From: Torreya grandis
Lineage: Eukaryota; Streptophyta; Pinopsida; Cupressales; Taxaceae
Assembly: GCA_037957365.1 (NCBI GenBank)
Contig: JARHVA010000349.1
Coordinates: 330,501-394,500, forward strand
Direction of reading: 5' to 3'
Length of the DNA: 64,000 nucleotides
A program made the translations under genes and the position numbers. Shown here one piece after another: positions 1 to 13,599 of the stretch. Numbering within the stretch: the stretch's first letter is position 1; every line of letters starts with the position of its first letter. The notes beneath the pieces are model-generated. The model searched no databases, had not been told where the DNA came from, and worked only from the letters and a program-made list of their open reading frames with translations.

Positions 1-400
1 AACTTCTTTTCTCAAACTGTGAAATCTAAAGAACAAGAAAAAAATGTAACAAGCCCAAATCAGCCATCTCAAATTACTTCGTTAATTGTGCTTTCACATC
101 ATGAATTTGCTTGATGGAACTCCCTGTAATGATTACATCGTCGACAGAGAGGACCAAAATAGGGAGTTTCCCATCTACTTTCTTGGTGTCGACAGTGGAG
201 TCAGAAGACTATAACCCCAAAGAGATGAGAAACATGTCGATCTTTTCATACCAAGTTGGACCCTGTTTCAAGTTGTACAAGGACTTTTTCAATTTGCACA
301 CATAGCTGGAGTTCTCGCTCCTGACGGACCCTAAAGGTTGGGACATGTATATTTCTTCTTGTAAGTCTCCATGCAAGAAGGCTCTTTTGACGTCCACTCA
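1..400 (-). pseudogene. Ty1/copia reverse transcriptase fragment
   Basis: Minus-strand translation gives copia RT: at about 209-397 the block DVKRAFLHGDLQEEIYM followed by YVCKLKKSLYNLKQGP, which are the DVKTAFLHG and KL-KSLYGLKQ signatures of the family. Further left (about 100-145) the catalytic block reads VDDVIITG, with the two RT aspartates. Frames shift between blocks (the two segments are not in one ORF), so the gene is dead. The remaining RT/RNase H and the 3' LTR would lie to the left of the window. Order RT-left, integrase-middle, gag-right fits a copia element on the minus strand. Copia assignment is strong because integrase lies upstream of RT. Confidence 0.85.
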
Positions 401-1499
401 ATGAACTTCCCACCCCTGTGTTACAGCAAGGAGAGTGCTAAGCTGATGGAATTCATCTTGGGAACTGGAGCAAAGGTTTCGTGGTAATCAACCCCTTCAC
501 CCTGTGAAAAACATTTTTTCGAAAGCCTGTCTTTGAAACTGTCAATGGACCCATTTGTTGCATACTTAGTGCAATACATCCACTTTCACCTCACTATTTT
601 TCTTCCTTTCAAAAGTGGGACCAAGTCCCAATTTTTATTCTTCTTCAAAGAAAGAAGTTTGTCTCCCATAGTAGCCTACCATTCATAATGTTTACAAACC
701 TCATGATAAGTCTTTGGATCTTGACTCACTACGAACTATGTGAAGTGTGCAACACCAAACTGATGTTTTGACCTAGTCCTATGTGGATCTTTAGGATCCT
801 CAACCCATGCATCGACCTCCTTGCGAGTTGTGCAAACCCATTTTGGTTGAAATTGTGCAGCTACATTATGGACATGTACAACTGGCAATGGATCAACATG
901 TTATGTTGGCAGTCACGGAGTGGGTTGTCCCCCCTATGGCTCATTATCTGAACTGTAGTGACCCTCAAAATGGAAGTCATCTAAATTGCCTTGTTCTTCA
1001 TAAGAAACATCGAAAGTTGTGTCCATCTCGAAAGAAGCTAATGCAAGAGGAGAAGATGTCGGCTCACAAGCTTGGAATTGTTCATCAAACAACACATCCT
1101 GTTGGTAAAGCACTTTGGTGGTGCCCGAAACAAAATGACGATATGCCTTCACATCTTCACAATAGCAGACAAAATACAAGGATGACCCTTCCTTTCCATT
1201 GCTTTGCACTTATCATCTGGGATATGTCTCAATGCATTACATTCAAAAATATTTAAGTCAAAAACATCGGGCTTGACACTAGACCATTTTTATTTAGGAG
1301 TCATATCGTTCACTATTGAGTGGGGGGTGCATTTTAAATGTAATTTGCACACTAGATTGCCTCTATCCAAAATTGAGGAGGTAAGTCTCTGGAATGGACC
1401 ATGCAATTGGCCATTTCCTTAAGTCTGCAATTTTTGCATTTAGTTACACCATTCTATTGAGGGGTGTAGGGCATAGTATGCTAAGTTGAATAATTGTCT

Positions 1500-1870
1500 A
1501 TTCACAGAAACTGCTCATCTGATTATTGATAAACTCTCCTCCATTGTTTGTTTTCAAACGCTAAATTTTCCTCTTACAGGTTTTCAACAAGGGCTTTAAA
1601 AAATTTGAAGTGCTCAAAGACTTCGCTTTGGTTTTTCAAATAGTAAACACATATTTTGCAAGAGTAATCATCAATGAACATAAACACATGTTTATGTTTT
1701 TGAAAAGAATCATGAGGGAACAACATGAGATCACTGTGAACCAACTACGATCTGTCACTTGCCCTCCAAGATTTGCCTTTGAGAAATGAAACCCTATGTG
1801 GTTTTCCAAGTGCACAACCTGGACAAACTCCATCTTTGAAAAATAAACTATCGGCAAACCAAGAACCATG
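1500..1870 (-). pseudogene. Ty1/copia GAG-pre-integrase/integrase core remnant
   Basis: On the minus strand the translation, read across frames, contains CALGKPHRVSF, SWRASDRS, VHSDLMLFPHDSF and then FMFIDDYSCKICVYYLKNQSEVFEHF, which match the copia pre-integrase finger tail (LGK.HR..F) and the integrase core (HTD..., IDD.SR..W.Y.LK.K.E....F). The region normally holding the third catalytic block (DNGGE) is degraded to NKQWRRVY. It lies between the RT fragment to the left and the gag zinc knuckle to the right, the copia order. Stops and frameshifts prevent any continuous product. Confidence 0.75.
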
Positions 1871-2229
1871 CTGTGTTTACTGAGGTCCTACAATGAGCGA
1901 TAGTTTAGGTGACCAAAACGCTCATGCCAAAGTTTACTGAAGTCATTTGCATGCGCAATCATGACTTGTAGAGGTTGAGAAAAAAAAAAACTTGTTGAAT
2001 TTGTCAACAACTAGACAACTAGAGTTGCCCACAAAAAATTCAGTTGTACAACTTCGTCAAGATTGTGAAACAATGAGCCATCACACACCATGTGGTGAGA
2101 GGCGCCTAAATCTTAAATCCATCCAAACACAAGTGATATATTTGTTGTTGCAAAAAGTGTTGATCGTATCTTGGAGGGAGGGAGCTGCATCTTTTTCATC
2201 TTTAAGTCCAAGTATATCATTTTCTTGAA

Positions 2230-3060
2230 ACACTAATGTTCAGCATGGCCTCGTTTACCACAAAAGTCACAACACTCTTTGGCAAGGTTTATATTCCATT
2301 CCCCTTTGCCTTTGTCCTACTCCTAACAAGTGGAAGAATTTTGCCAAGTCGAGTGATTACCATTAGGCTTAGGATTTACTTTCCCTTTTCCTTTAGTAAT
2401 GCCCTTGCCTTTGTCAGAGTTGGGTTGTGATATCACATCAATGTCATTGACAACTAATGTTTGTTACTTAGTACCTCCAAGTCAAATGTCACCAATGAAA
2501 ATCATTTTTTCCTGATCTCTCTAAAGTTGCTCACATAACTTATCAAAAGTTTGTGCCACATATGCAATGCCCAGATAATCTTGTTGTTTATAGTGATTTG
2601 AAATGAAGTCTGAGTAGGAACAACGCAATTTTAACCAAACGCTCATAATGAGTAGGTCATCAATCTTGGTTGCACTGTCTCCATAGACAAAAGTCTTAAG
2701 CGCTTGACTTGAGTGATGAAACCCTCAATCCGGGAAGGGTTGACTAGACTAAGAGCGCCAAGCTTTTTTTCCAATTGACATGCCCGCAGCTTTCTATGCT
2801 TTCCAAAAAGATCCTCCAAGATAGTTCAAACATCTCATGGTTCCATAATGCCCAAAAGATGAAACTTCAATTCAGAAGACACTGATTGATCTAGGATACC
2901 TTTCGCTTCATCACGACAATTTTGTTATTTCATCCATTTGATCACATCAAGAGGAGCATATTTTTCACCCATTGTCATGCGGTAAAGACCCTTAATCAAA
3001 AGCACGTCTACAATGTGCCCTTTCCAGTTGAAGCAGTTGGAACTGGTGAGGATTACCTTT
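2230..3060 (-). pseudogene. Ty1/copia gag with CCHC zinc knuckle (decayed)
   Basis: Minus-strand reading near 2236-2275 gives CCDFCGKRGHAEH, the nucleocapsid zinc knuckle (C-x2-C-x4-H). Right of it, at about 2820-3030, reads WKGHIVDVLLIKGLYRMTMGE, then CRDEAKGILDQSVSSELKFHL and GIMEP, which is the usual UBN2/copia gag pattern (W...V.D.L..KGLY, then DE.A.GLI..S.S..L..HL). Stop codons (for example in WMK*QNC) interrupt it. The right limit is where gag similarity ends. I could not find the 5' LTR or primer-binding site to the right of it, so the 5' end has been lost or has diverged. Confidence 0.75.
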
Positions 3061-5015
3061 TTTCTGCAATTTCTAACAAATAAACTATGGTATAAAAAAC
3101 CCAAATTATTTTTTAAGGGTGTATGGAGTGATATGTCAAAATGATTAGCTCGATGAGAGGATCACAATGGAACAATCACCCAAAAGGCGAAAGAAAAAAT
3201 TTTGAAAAAAAATCTCCAGAGATGCACGTTACAATGATTGGCTCGACATGAGGATCACAATGGTTCAATCGCCCTATGGGGGAAAATGCAATTTTTTTTG
3301 AAATTTTTAAACACCTTTTTTCGTAATCTATGTGGAACATTGTTCTGGGTCATTATTGGGAGGTTGTTCAGTTAGAACTGTTAAACTCCACAAAAGCTAA
3401 AAGATATCTGAGAATAACCATTTTTTTGCCAAATAAGCCCTTTGCACTGCTCTTTCACAGTATTGTCTTGCAACTAAACCCCAAATAGGAATATTGAAGT
3501 TGTGCACAGGTCTGCCAATTTTAACCAAGATTGTTTTAGAATTACTAGGTTGGTGTGTTTGATTTGTTGGCTCTCTGATATACAAATCCTAGGCATAGAT
3601 AATGAACAGTCCCAATGGGTTGTAACTACAAAGGGTTCCACCATACCCATAGCTGCATTATCTCGTCTCTAAGGTATATAGAGAGTAACTTCTCGAGGCT
3701 AACCATTTACCAATATCCCACATTATCAAATGGCCGATGGCTTCCAATTGACAAAAAACAAAAATATCCTAGGCACTTCCAATATACCATGAGGTAAATA
3801 GAAGCTAATGTCCGTATACAATGTTCTTTGAGGCCTGGATATTGGGGGAATTACCCACCTAACCGATAACAATAAGTTGGCTTAGCCAATAATGACAACT
3901 TTATATGAGTTATAAAACTACTAGAACTCAATTTTTAACCAAGGGATTTCGATGGAAAAAATAACTTCAACCCTTAGTACCCCACTTTGTTCACCAATTT
4001 CTGATCAACCAAGATCCCCTAAGGGTGAGGTGAGAGCATAAGATTGGGTATTTGTAGTAGGCCACTAAGATCCTGACTTGAAACTCAATATGCAAAAGAA
4101 GAAAACTGCAAATTTAAAAACTGAATAAAACATATATGCAAATAAAAAAGTTAAAACCATAGATCTGATCTTTAAACCTATTGTGGACATGAAAACAAAT
4201 GATTTGTATGCTCTTTAGAACCGCACTACAAGAAGTGAAGTTTTATAGCTTTGATATTATATTAAATTACTAGATATTGTCTCAAATTGTTGAAGCTACC
4301 ATAAGACAAAACACCCACAATACATGCAATATATAAATCTAACAAAAGCTTAAAGAAAGAAAATACATAGATTTATTCCAAGTAGCATTACTACCTCTTT
4401 AGATTAATAGATATAGCCTATATTCGCCAGTATAACAATAGTACATCTCTTCCACAATGTGCCTCCCCCACTAGTCGTCTATGCTCTTATATAAATATGA
4501 AAGGAGGTTAGGGTTAAGGATAGGGTTTGGGAAAGTAGCTACTTATAGAACAAGTCTACTTAGAGATAAGATTTACATATTAGTAGCAGAAGTCAATTAA
4601 GTAAATACTTAATTGATAATCTTATTTGATATTGGGTTATGGATAAGTGTGCACCAATCAGTGCTTATCCACGAATTATATTACAAATGAATATTACAAG
4701 TGCATCTTAAACAATTAAAAAATGTATGCATTATTAAATACACGAACATTGACATGACATTGGAAGATTCGGTCCAATCAGTCCGGCCTTCTTATAAAAT
4801 TTGAGGTTTGGAAATTATCTTGTAGATTTAATCAAACCTTGTTACCATGCTCAAAAGTAAAACCAATGGAAATACCAAAAGGAAGTAAAAATGAACTCCA
4901 ACATCTAAAACAAAGAGAATACAAGCTAGAAGCACAACATGAAAAAATTCTAAAAATGTCAGTAAAGACAATGTTGTGTACCATAAACCTTACAGGTAAA
5001 AATTTGATAGGAATA
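3061..5015. other. No recognised feature
   Basis: AT-rich sequence with only short unrelated ORFs. The part next to the copia gag could include its decayed leader and 5' LTR, but no convincing TG...CA ends, primer-binding site or repeat partner elsewhere in the window was seen. Confidence 0.5.
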
Positions 5016-5178
5016 CACTATAGACTGTCATATCAGTATTGTCATGGTTATCAATGTCTTATTAATTGTTTTAGTAGTTGATGTTGTTATGTGGTTATTG
5101 ATTGTATTGATGGAATAGGTAGTTTGAAATGCCTCTTGTTAGTATGTTTAGTTGTTGATAGATGTGTTTAATCAAAAG
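5016..5178 (+). repeat. LTR fragment, TGTAGAC family, copy 1
   Basis: This stretch aligns by eye along most of its length with 17504-17670 and with the start of 43442-43560 (shared: GTCATAT, AGTATTG, GGTTA, TTATTAATT, GTTGTTATGT, TTGATTGTATTG). The 17504 copy is preceded by a purine tract, so the family is read as the left end of an LTR on the plus strand. Here the start is mutated (ATAGAC) and the match ends at 5178, where unrelated GC-richer DNA begins with CTATGTTAC. Confidence 0.55.
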
Positions 5179-5560
5179 CTATGTTACTAGTTCGTGGGTT
5201 TTTCCCTACATGTGAGGGTCTGGTTTGCACCAGGTTCTGGTGCGGGTTCAAAACACGCGCCCCAACGCCCAAGGTTCATCCTTGGGCACCCGGGTTTGAT
5301 CAGGGTCTTTCGCCAGAAGAACCCGAGCAAACCTAGGTGCCAAGGACAAACCCTGGGTGTTGGGGAGCAGAATTTGCAGGTAAAACAGTCAAAAACGGGC
5401 AATGATGGGATTTTTTTTATTTTTTATTATTATTTCACAATAACCAATGACTTAAAATAATCAGGCCTAGGTTCAGGGCACTGCCGTTCACCCACACTCT
5501 CGTGAGTGGTAGTGTGTTTAAAAATCCATACCAAAGTGAAAAATTGCACTAAAACTCAAA
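5179..5560. other. GC-richer insert of unknown type
   Basis: It begins exactly where LTR similarity stops (CTATGTTAC) and is markedly richer in G and C than its surroundings, with partly palindromic runs such as CCAAGG...CCTTGGG and CACCCGGGTTTG. The start resembles the ends of the two hAT-like elements at 38283 and 49665 (both CTATGTTG). I found neither a matching inverted right end nor an 8-bp target duplication, so its class is unresolved. ORFs on both strands are probably by-products of composition. Confidence 0.3.
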
Positions 5561-5680
5561 TACATAACTCACCTTGAGAAGTTCATAAATGTAGTATCAC
5601 ATATCATAATCAGTTAACATTTTATACATGTCTTTGAAATCTGTGTTGTTTACATATTCAAAAATCAGATTGGGTGTTTT

Positions 5681-5971
<291 letters not shown>

Positions 5972-6279
5972 GCATGCATGTGTGTGTGTTTATTAAAATT
6001 TAATTGTATAATATTTCTAAAATTTCTATAACATTTATTTTTTAATTGTGGTTAATGACAATGTCACTAGTTTCCTATGTATTAGTCTAGAGTTTCTATA
6101 TTTTTAAATCTTGTATATATTTGTTGTACGGACAAACCCAAAATCAACCCAAGAAAGAAATAAAAAAATTGCCATACCAACAAACCCTGTTCTTCGAACA
6201 TAAACTAGAACCAAAAACGAATCGGTAACTTAGATCGAAAACCATTAGGTTTTCTTGTCATAGAAGTAGAATGATGTGT

Positions 6280-7280
6280 GTCAAGCTAGGGGCACCATGT
6301 ATCAAGCTCACCCTATACTAAACAACTTGAATTCAACACTACCTAGGAAATAAAACTATGATTACTCATATTCTTCAATGATACATTGTGCCATGTATCT
6401 ACTATCCTACAATTCCTTTGGTAGTGTAGTTTGTTTAACAAACATTCTAGCGCCATTGCTTTTGCAAAGTCAGGTTAGGCTAACATCAAGTAGAAGCCAA
6501 TGTCAATTGAAAATAAGCACTAACAACAAGACACTACATTATCTTATAGCATCCAAGTGTTGAATGCAAATGAAGTACAACGGAAAAAAATATTACAACA
6601 GGACAAAGAGAAGCCAACATGGTACGAGAAGTAATTAATGCCATCCATACCAATAAAGGCGAGAAAAGAAGACAACATGGTCAGAGATGGGACCAACAAA
6701 TAAAATGGTCTATTTGATTGGTCGAACAAAACATAAGACAGGCTGCAATAGGTAGTCATTTATAAACACCAATCAAGAGAAATATGGAGCAAAAGCATTA
6801 GCCGGAGCATAACTAGAAGCCAAAGCTAGGGTCGGAGCCAAAACCAAGAAAGGGTTTGGCCAAAACCATTGGAGCTTACACCACTCACAAGTAAGGAGTG
6901 TATAAAAACTGCCTTTGCCCCTTCTAGAGGAAGCGCAGACCTTGCCGGACATGCTCGGTTTGAGGGTGCTACAAAATAACCAAGTGAAGTGTCTAAGGCA
7001 ACCAGAACGACAAGTTGGAAGGAGTAGCACAAAAAGGAGACCTAATGGCAAGCAAGAGAATATGGATCATTGCTGAAGGAAAAGTCGAATGTTGGGACAT
7101 GTCTGATAGCACTTACAGAGCATAGGAACGTCATGCACAAACTTTCCTAAGGAGAAGGATCGTATGCGAAGAGCCACCTTAGAAGCACCTAGTGTCCAAA
7201 TCCAAGGGCACCACATCAACTCCAAGAAAACTATATGCATTTAATCAAGGATACCTACACATATATAGTATGCAATTTTA
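6280..7280 (+). repeat. Retroelement fragment related to the 45-kb gypsy copy
   Basis: Parts of 6940-7230 align by eye with 44920-45140: GGATCATTG.(C)...AAGG, CCTAAGGAGAAGGATCGTATGCGAAG against CTGAGGAAGAGAATTGTATTTGAAG, then an identical run GAGCCACCTTAGAAGCA and CATCAACTCC. The 6360-6470 part also matches 19035-19130 (GGTAGTGTAGTTTGT, AACAAAC). As the 45-kb copy leads into a gypsy gag-protease, this is probably the same 5' internal region. No ORF of useful length survives. Confidence 0.45.
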
Positions 7281-10200
7281 CAATGAATTCATTATGATCT
7301 GCTAATGTCATTCATTTGATACCATCTATTGCTTGATAAGCTAATCAGGCTGTGTATGTAGCCTTGAGTGTATTTGGAATCAGATATATGACAGGCTAGT
7401 GGAAAGGCAAACCATATTAAAAGAACCCAATCTACATGACAGCAGTATCAAGGAAACTTGTATCGATGACGTACAGGTTACAATCGAGGGAAGAATGAGG
7501 TATGTGATATGTAATTTTCAGTATTAAATTATATTTGCTTCTTTTACATAATCATTGATTTGACAAGGAAATTTCAAATGCACAATTAATTCTTTCTAAA
7601 ATTGTTTTACTGAATCTCATAAAATTAGATGTATATGACTAATTTAGTCAATGTTACGATAGCAGATATATAGGAACTTCAAAATGGGTCAAAGTTTTGT
7701 ATTTCATAAATCCCTAGCTTCATATTGAAGTTGATTCAGAATCCTGATTTAGATTTTATATGAAGCATTAAATTTGCAACTCAGTGCACATTGCAGTAAT
7801 GAGGAAAAGGGTGATGTGTATAGGTTAAATGTATCTTGTGATTTCTGTCTATTGTTAATGCTGGTGATGATTAGTGGGTAATACCCTCAAACTGAAATAC
7901 ATTCATTGACCAATAACAACTTCAAAATCCGATAACTTGGTTGTTCATGAAGTTTTGCAATGGCATATAAATTGCAATTGACTAGTTGCACAGACGAAGT
8001 TACTACCTTACTCTGTTTTACTTTACACAGATAAATATATAAATGAATATATATTAGCAAGTCGTCTAGATGCTAAGGATTGGTGACGCCATTGCAAAGT
8101 ATATGGCAAATGAATGAAAACATGAGGTAGATAAAATGTTTTAAACAATAATAATAATTAAATAAATAAAATGGAAATGGGAAGATAATGTATATAATCA
8201 TGCTAAAAAGTAAACCATTAACAAACAAATGTATAGGGAGAGGAGGAAAGCAAATAAACAAAAGGCATGAAGGAGAAGAAAACAAAAAAAAGGAGGGCAG
8301 CGTAAGGAGGGAAAGAAGTGTAGCAGGGGTGAGTGCATTTGGGAGAAAGGGAGGCAATGGGTGTATGTGCAGAAATGGAGATGAAGGAAATCAAAGGCCA
8401 TAACTAAGTCTAAGATACCTACCTCCATTTTGCTTCTAAAATCTCATGTCTTTGCTCAGACAATTGATCTTGTTTCTGTTAAAAAAATAATAATAATAAT
8501 TTTATTCTACTTGAAACTCATCCATGCTTATGTTCTTATCCTAATTTATATTCTTTAAGAATTGATTTTATAGCACTAATGAATCTAGTGAACGCAATAA
8601 TGGTTGGCTTCTCTGTAAAAGACAGTTCATCTGATATTCTTCACTATTCTTTGATATGTTTTGTCAAACAGTTTTTAGGCCTTGGATCCTTTAAGCACAG
8701 TTAATATTTGAATGCCCAGAGAGGGCACAAACAAATTATTTGCATTTTTGTCAAAGGGTTCATTTGTGAAATAACATCATGATTCCACATTGTCATACTG
8801 CCCAGCTTCGCAATTATAGCTAGGGTGGCTAGTAGACCTCCCATTTTCGGTTTCATTGATGTCTTAACCCTGTTTCAAATCTCCCATTTGAAAAATGGCT
8901 AAAACAATAATGCCAATAGATGTACATTTTGGGTTTAAAAAGTCTGGCCATTACATTTGTTTAAACTCCCTCAAGGCCTTCTCTAACAAAATCATTTTTA
9001 GTATATACCCTACAGCTTTGTCATTCCGTTAGATGGCGTCTGGTTTATAATTGAACAAAAGTTATTACTTTGTATGCCCTGGGAACCCTTGCATTTTATG
9101 AGAACATTTTTAAGAAATTTGTCAAAAGTGAAGAACAACTATCAGAAGCTTCCATGTGACGCTAACTGTAAGGATGCTGGAAAAGAAATTTGAAGTCAAT
9201 TGTTAAATCTTCCCCGTCGACCTAAACTAGATAGCCGTCAACAAATTTTGGATTGACATGCATGGGTAATTTCAAATTCCAGGCCTGCCCACACACCTTA
9301 GAAATGCCCTCTCAAGAGCATGGGTAATATGGATGAATTTAGAGTTTAATATACAAAGTTAAAACTTGAATGCCAAGAAAATAGAATGGATCAATTGATT
9401 CTGTCAAACATATGTCATAATAGTTCCATTCTAATAATCTGAATCCTAATAAGCTGCTGGGAGTGTATTTTAGAAAATCACCTCTTCAAACCTTGATTTC
9501 ACATAGCTGAATATATATAAATATATAGCTATATATACATATTTGGGAAGAATGGTTTGAATTATTTTCACCGATGTTTGGTGGAGGAAGGAAACATTGG
9601 CCTTGGGATAGGATTTAGTAGTAGGCAGTTTAGCTTTAATAAGCTACAGTTGAGTTGCGCTACCCTAGGATGAATATAAATGTTGTATTGGAGAGAGGTT
9701 AAGTACCCTTAATGGGGCATTCAAGCCATCATGGTCGCATTAGCAACAATTTAGAAAAATAAGTCAATGCAAGTGTTTAGAATAATCCATAAATTGCAAA
9801 TGTGTTAGCTAGAATATTCCATAAATTGCGAAGGGTTAGATAGAATAAACCTTAAATTGCAAATAAAATTTAATTTAAATCTATATATTAATTTCCACTA
9901 AAAGGCCAAGATTGGTCCATGGGACTACAAAACATACAATGTAAAAAAGATAGGGGGAGTGCGGTAGCACACCCAAATGAATACAAAAGAGAAACTAAAT
10001 CTAAAATGAGGAAATGGAAGGCACAGCCCAAACAAAATAAGATACCATAAAGAAGATCAAAAAGGAGGGCCCTGTGTAGTGAGCTGAACTCTGTTGCTCT
10101 GGGAAGTAACAAAATGATGCATCTACTCTAGGAACTATTTCCCTTCGAATAAAAATAATAATGAAGCACTGGATTAGCTAAGGAATAAAAATAGACTGAT

Positions 10201-13200
10201 GCATCTAAACTTGGAACTTCTGCCCTTCAAATAAATTATTAGATAAAATTTAAGGTATTTTCAATTTTGGGAATAAAATCCATAGCTAGTGTAAGCTATC
10301 ATATGTCATATAAATGTTAGAATTAATTTAAACAAAGTTCCAGAAGTCGATTGAAAATTATAATACAAAACACCGGCTTGATATAAATGGTTAAGATCTT
10401 GTGACAACAATCATCTAAATGAGAAGGTTCATTTGGATAAGTCTTATAGAAAAACTTGTCTTGAACGACAAGAAGGTTCATGTGGCTTGTGCATTAAGGT
10501 GTGTTGTTTGACTGAACTATTCAAGACTATTGCATATGACTAGTGATAAATTTTGTGTATGTGACAGGTACAAAAGCTAAGTATGTCTTTTGTATGATGA
10601 GTGCTAAATGGAAGTAACGCATCCCAAAGCTCATATGTGTATCATGCTTCAATGAAAATGATGAAAATTATTCCAAAATGGATATTCATTTGAGTCTATA
10701 GGAAATAGAATTACATACTCATGTTAATGTCGGAATTCGTCGTTGACCATGGATATCAATAGAAACCTTCAAGAAATTTGTGAATCTTAACAAATCTAAA
10801 AAGAAAGTCAATGTCTTAGCATCGACCAACTTGGGATGTAAATTTCTTACATGTAATGAAGTTGAAAAACCTAAAGCTAGGACACTAATGGATATCCTTA
10901 TCGCATGTTTATCTCCATTGTAATGGAAATAGTTGAAATGGTACTACATGATTGACATTGCCAAAGTTAAGATATTTAAATATAAGGAAGGATTAAATGT
11001 TTATGTAGAAGAATTTAAATTACGCCTTCATATCATAAATATAATCCTTCATGGAGTGAATTGAATTAGCATTAGATCATGATAGGAAGAGTCTCCTGTG
11101 CAAAAAGAGTTGATGTGTGTACCCTAGAGACGTGATGGGATTTATATGTAAAACTTGTAATAGTGCATTCACATTACCTACAAGCCCTACTTGGTTGAGA
11201 TTTGTTATGAAGAAAAGTTGTGCTAAAATGTTTAGAGTGTCTCATTGATAAGTGGAATAATTCACGGTAGAATGTTTAGAACGATTCACAATCAATTTAT
11301 CCATGTGATAAGGGGATTCATTTCCATCTTATTCTTTGAAAGGGATTCACCTTGGATGATAAGATGGTCAATTGAGTTAATACGCCTAGTTGTTACACTT
11401 GACCTTGCACATGTGTGAGGGCCAATTAGTTGGTATGGGAGTCTACTACGTAGGGTAAATAACAAAAAACTTACAATGTGATTTTGAAAACGACTATGCC
11501 CTTTTGTTAAATGGATTTTAAACACTAACTCTATGGATGAACTACATCTAGCCCTGATTTTTATTATGCAGGTGCACATAAGCCGATATGTAGGCAGCTC
11601 GCGGAGTGGGCGTGGGCATTAGTGACTAAAAATTAGGGCTTCTTTCAGGAAGTGCAAATTGTACATTTCAATCTTTCTAATCCATGTAGAATGTAAGCCA
11701 AAATGGTATGAATGCCTCTGCCAAATAGAATAAGTTGACCTTGAGACTAATTAAAATGTGCCAAACTTATTGTGTAGTGAAAGTGATTTAGAATTGTAAT
11801 ATGTTCTCTCCATTACTATCACAGCGGAGTTTTGAGGAATACCTTAAGTGCAATCAAAAGAGTTGTCTGTAACATGTATGCCTTCTGCTTCAAATGAAGT
11901 TGCTATTCTTTATTAAAGTATAAAGAAGAAGACAAATTTTGGGATCGTGCTTCTAGTGTAACTATGTGTATTGTGTTCATATGTAAGTGTTGTATGGGTT
12001 GTGTTACATGAGGTATAATGGAGCCGAATGATGAAGGGGTCTTAGACTTATAGTCATGCTAAGAAGATGAGACAGACTCCCTAAGCAGTCTGATCCATTG
12101 GCAGATGGAAGACTATGAAGTTTACCAGCCTGATTGCAATAGCGTCGAAATTATGGAGATAGAAGAAGGTGAAGGCTTTCAACAAGACAACTCGAAGCAG
12201 ATGTCATTGATACAAAGTCCTTCTGAACTGTCAACATCACAATCAGCTTACCCACTTGAGTTCAAAAAATACAACGTCAAGGGTGCAAAGTTCAATGATA
12301 AGTTGGTCCACCAGCTTGAACATCTGGCCACTATGAAGTCCAATAAGTGTGAACATGAGGGCTAAGAATAAAATTATAATAGAAGGTGAATGAAGGCCTT
12401 GTTTTGAAGCACAGTTGGATGCAAAGATGCCAGCCATGAATGAAATAAGCATAATTACCATGATCGTATGAATAGGTTAACATTCGATTCAAACCAAATC
12501 TTGCTGGGTGGTTGAACAAGTTCGGTAAGTTTGAATTTTTTTGGATAAAAACATAAATAAAAGGTTTAAAATATTAAAAATGTAAACAAAAACCAAAAAA
12601 ATAAAAGGCTCACCACTAATAAACCCTAAAAAGTAAAAAAATAAAAGTTGAAAATAAAAAAGGCCCAAAGGAAAAAGCGAACACAGCAGCACACTACATA
12701 GCCAAAGGAAAAAAGAAAAAGTTGAAAACAGTAAAGAGCCGATAAGCACTGACAAACATATTCCAGTTGTGCAGAATGTAAATGTTGAACATTGTACAAA
12801 ATGCGAAAGTTGTCCATAATGGTAAATAAACTGAATTCGATGCTTCATGACTGTGTTTAAGGGTTCGTGATTGTTTTCATCATTTTGAGCCGTCGTTCGA
12901 GCTGCAACAAACCTAAATACTCAAATCGTTGTTTGAGTTGCAATCATGCAAGTGCATCATTATGCATTGGCAGCCATTTGAGCTAGGGCTGGGAGCACAA
13001 GATGGAATAATATATCGTGTAAGTTTTTTTATTTGTAATATGTATTAATATTTTATTACTAACAAAAAAAAATTACATCTTAAACTAGTTAAGTTACTAA
13101 ATAGATAAATTAACTAGTTTAAGATTTTATTTTATTTTGTTTGACTTTGCATTTAGTTAAATTACAATAGTTTGTAATTGTATTTAGTTTATTTTAATTT

Positions 13201-13380
13201 TTAACATAGTTCAAAATTTATATTATTTTATTTTTTCTAAGTTATAACCTTATGGTGTTCCACTTTAAATCTATTTTATTAATTTATAAATTGTTATTGC
13301 TAAACAAATGACAATTTAACTTTTAAATTTTAAATTTTAGTATATAAAAAGTTTTAAAAATGGTAACATTTGCAGGTCTA
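7281..13380. other. No recognised feature (6.1 kb)
   Basis: AT-rich sequence with short scattered ORFs only. I looked for retroelement motifs, TIRs and splice-like coding blocks and recognised none. An 86-codon ORF at 12105-12365 (plus) is acidic at its N-terminus (YQPDCNSVEIMEIEEGEGF) and resembles nothing I can name. The low-complexity ORFs at 8073-8428 and 12489-12848 reflect runs of A and T. Confidence 0.4.
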
Positions 13381-13599
13381 GAGGCCGAGGCTTTTTAGGA
13401 AGCCATTAAATTTCATGTCTGAAATCAAAACAGTTCCAAAATATGCATGATTGAGCAATGGACAATGACACTAGGGGAACAATTGGACAACAAAGGGCAA
13501 CATTGTGTTCATCCCAGTAGCAAATAGAAAAGTTTCAAACCATCATGACTCCTGCAATCACCTACTCAACACTAGCATGTCTAGCCGTCCATTAGAAAT

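Noticed and set aside
6773..7051. 92-codon minus ORF as a secreted peptide
   Set aside because: It is antisense to a region shared with the 45-kb gypsy fragment and has no conserved counterpart there.
8073..8428. Hydrophobic minus-strand ORFs as a membrane protein
   Set aside because: The opposite strand is a purine-rich run (AAGGAGG, GAAAACAAAAAAAAGG), so the hydrophobic codons are compositional.
12489..12848. 119-codon Phe/Leu-rich minus ORF
   Set aside because: It is the complement of A-rich low-complexity DNA, with no start context or similarity.
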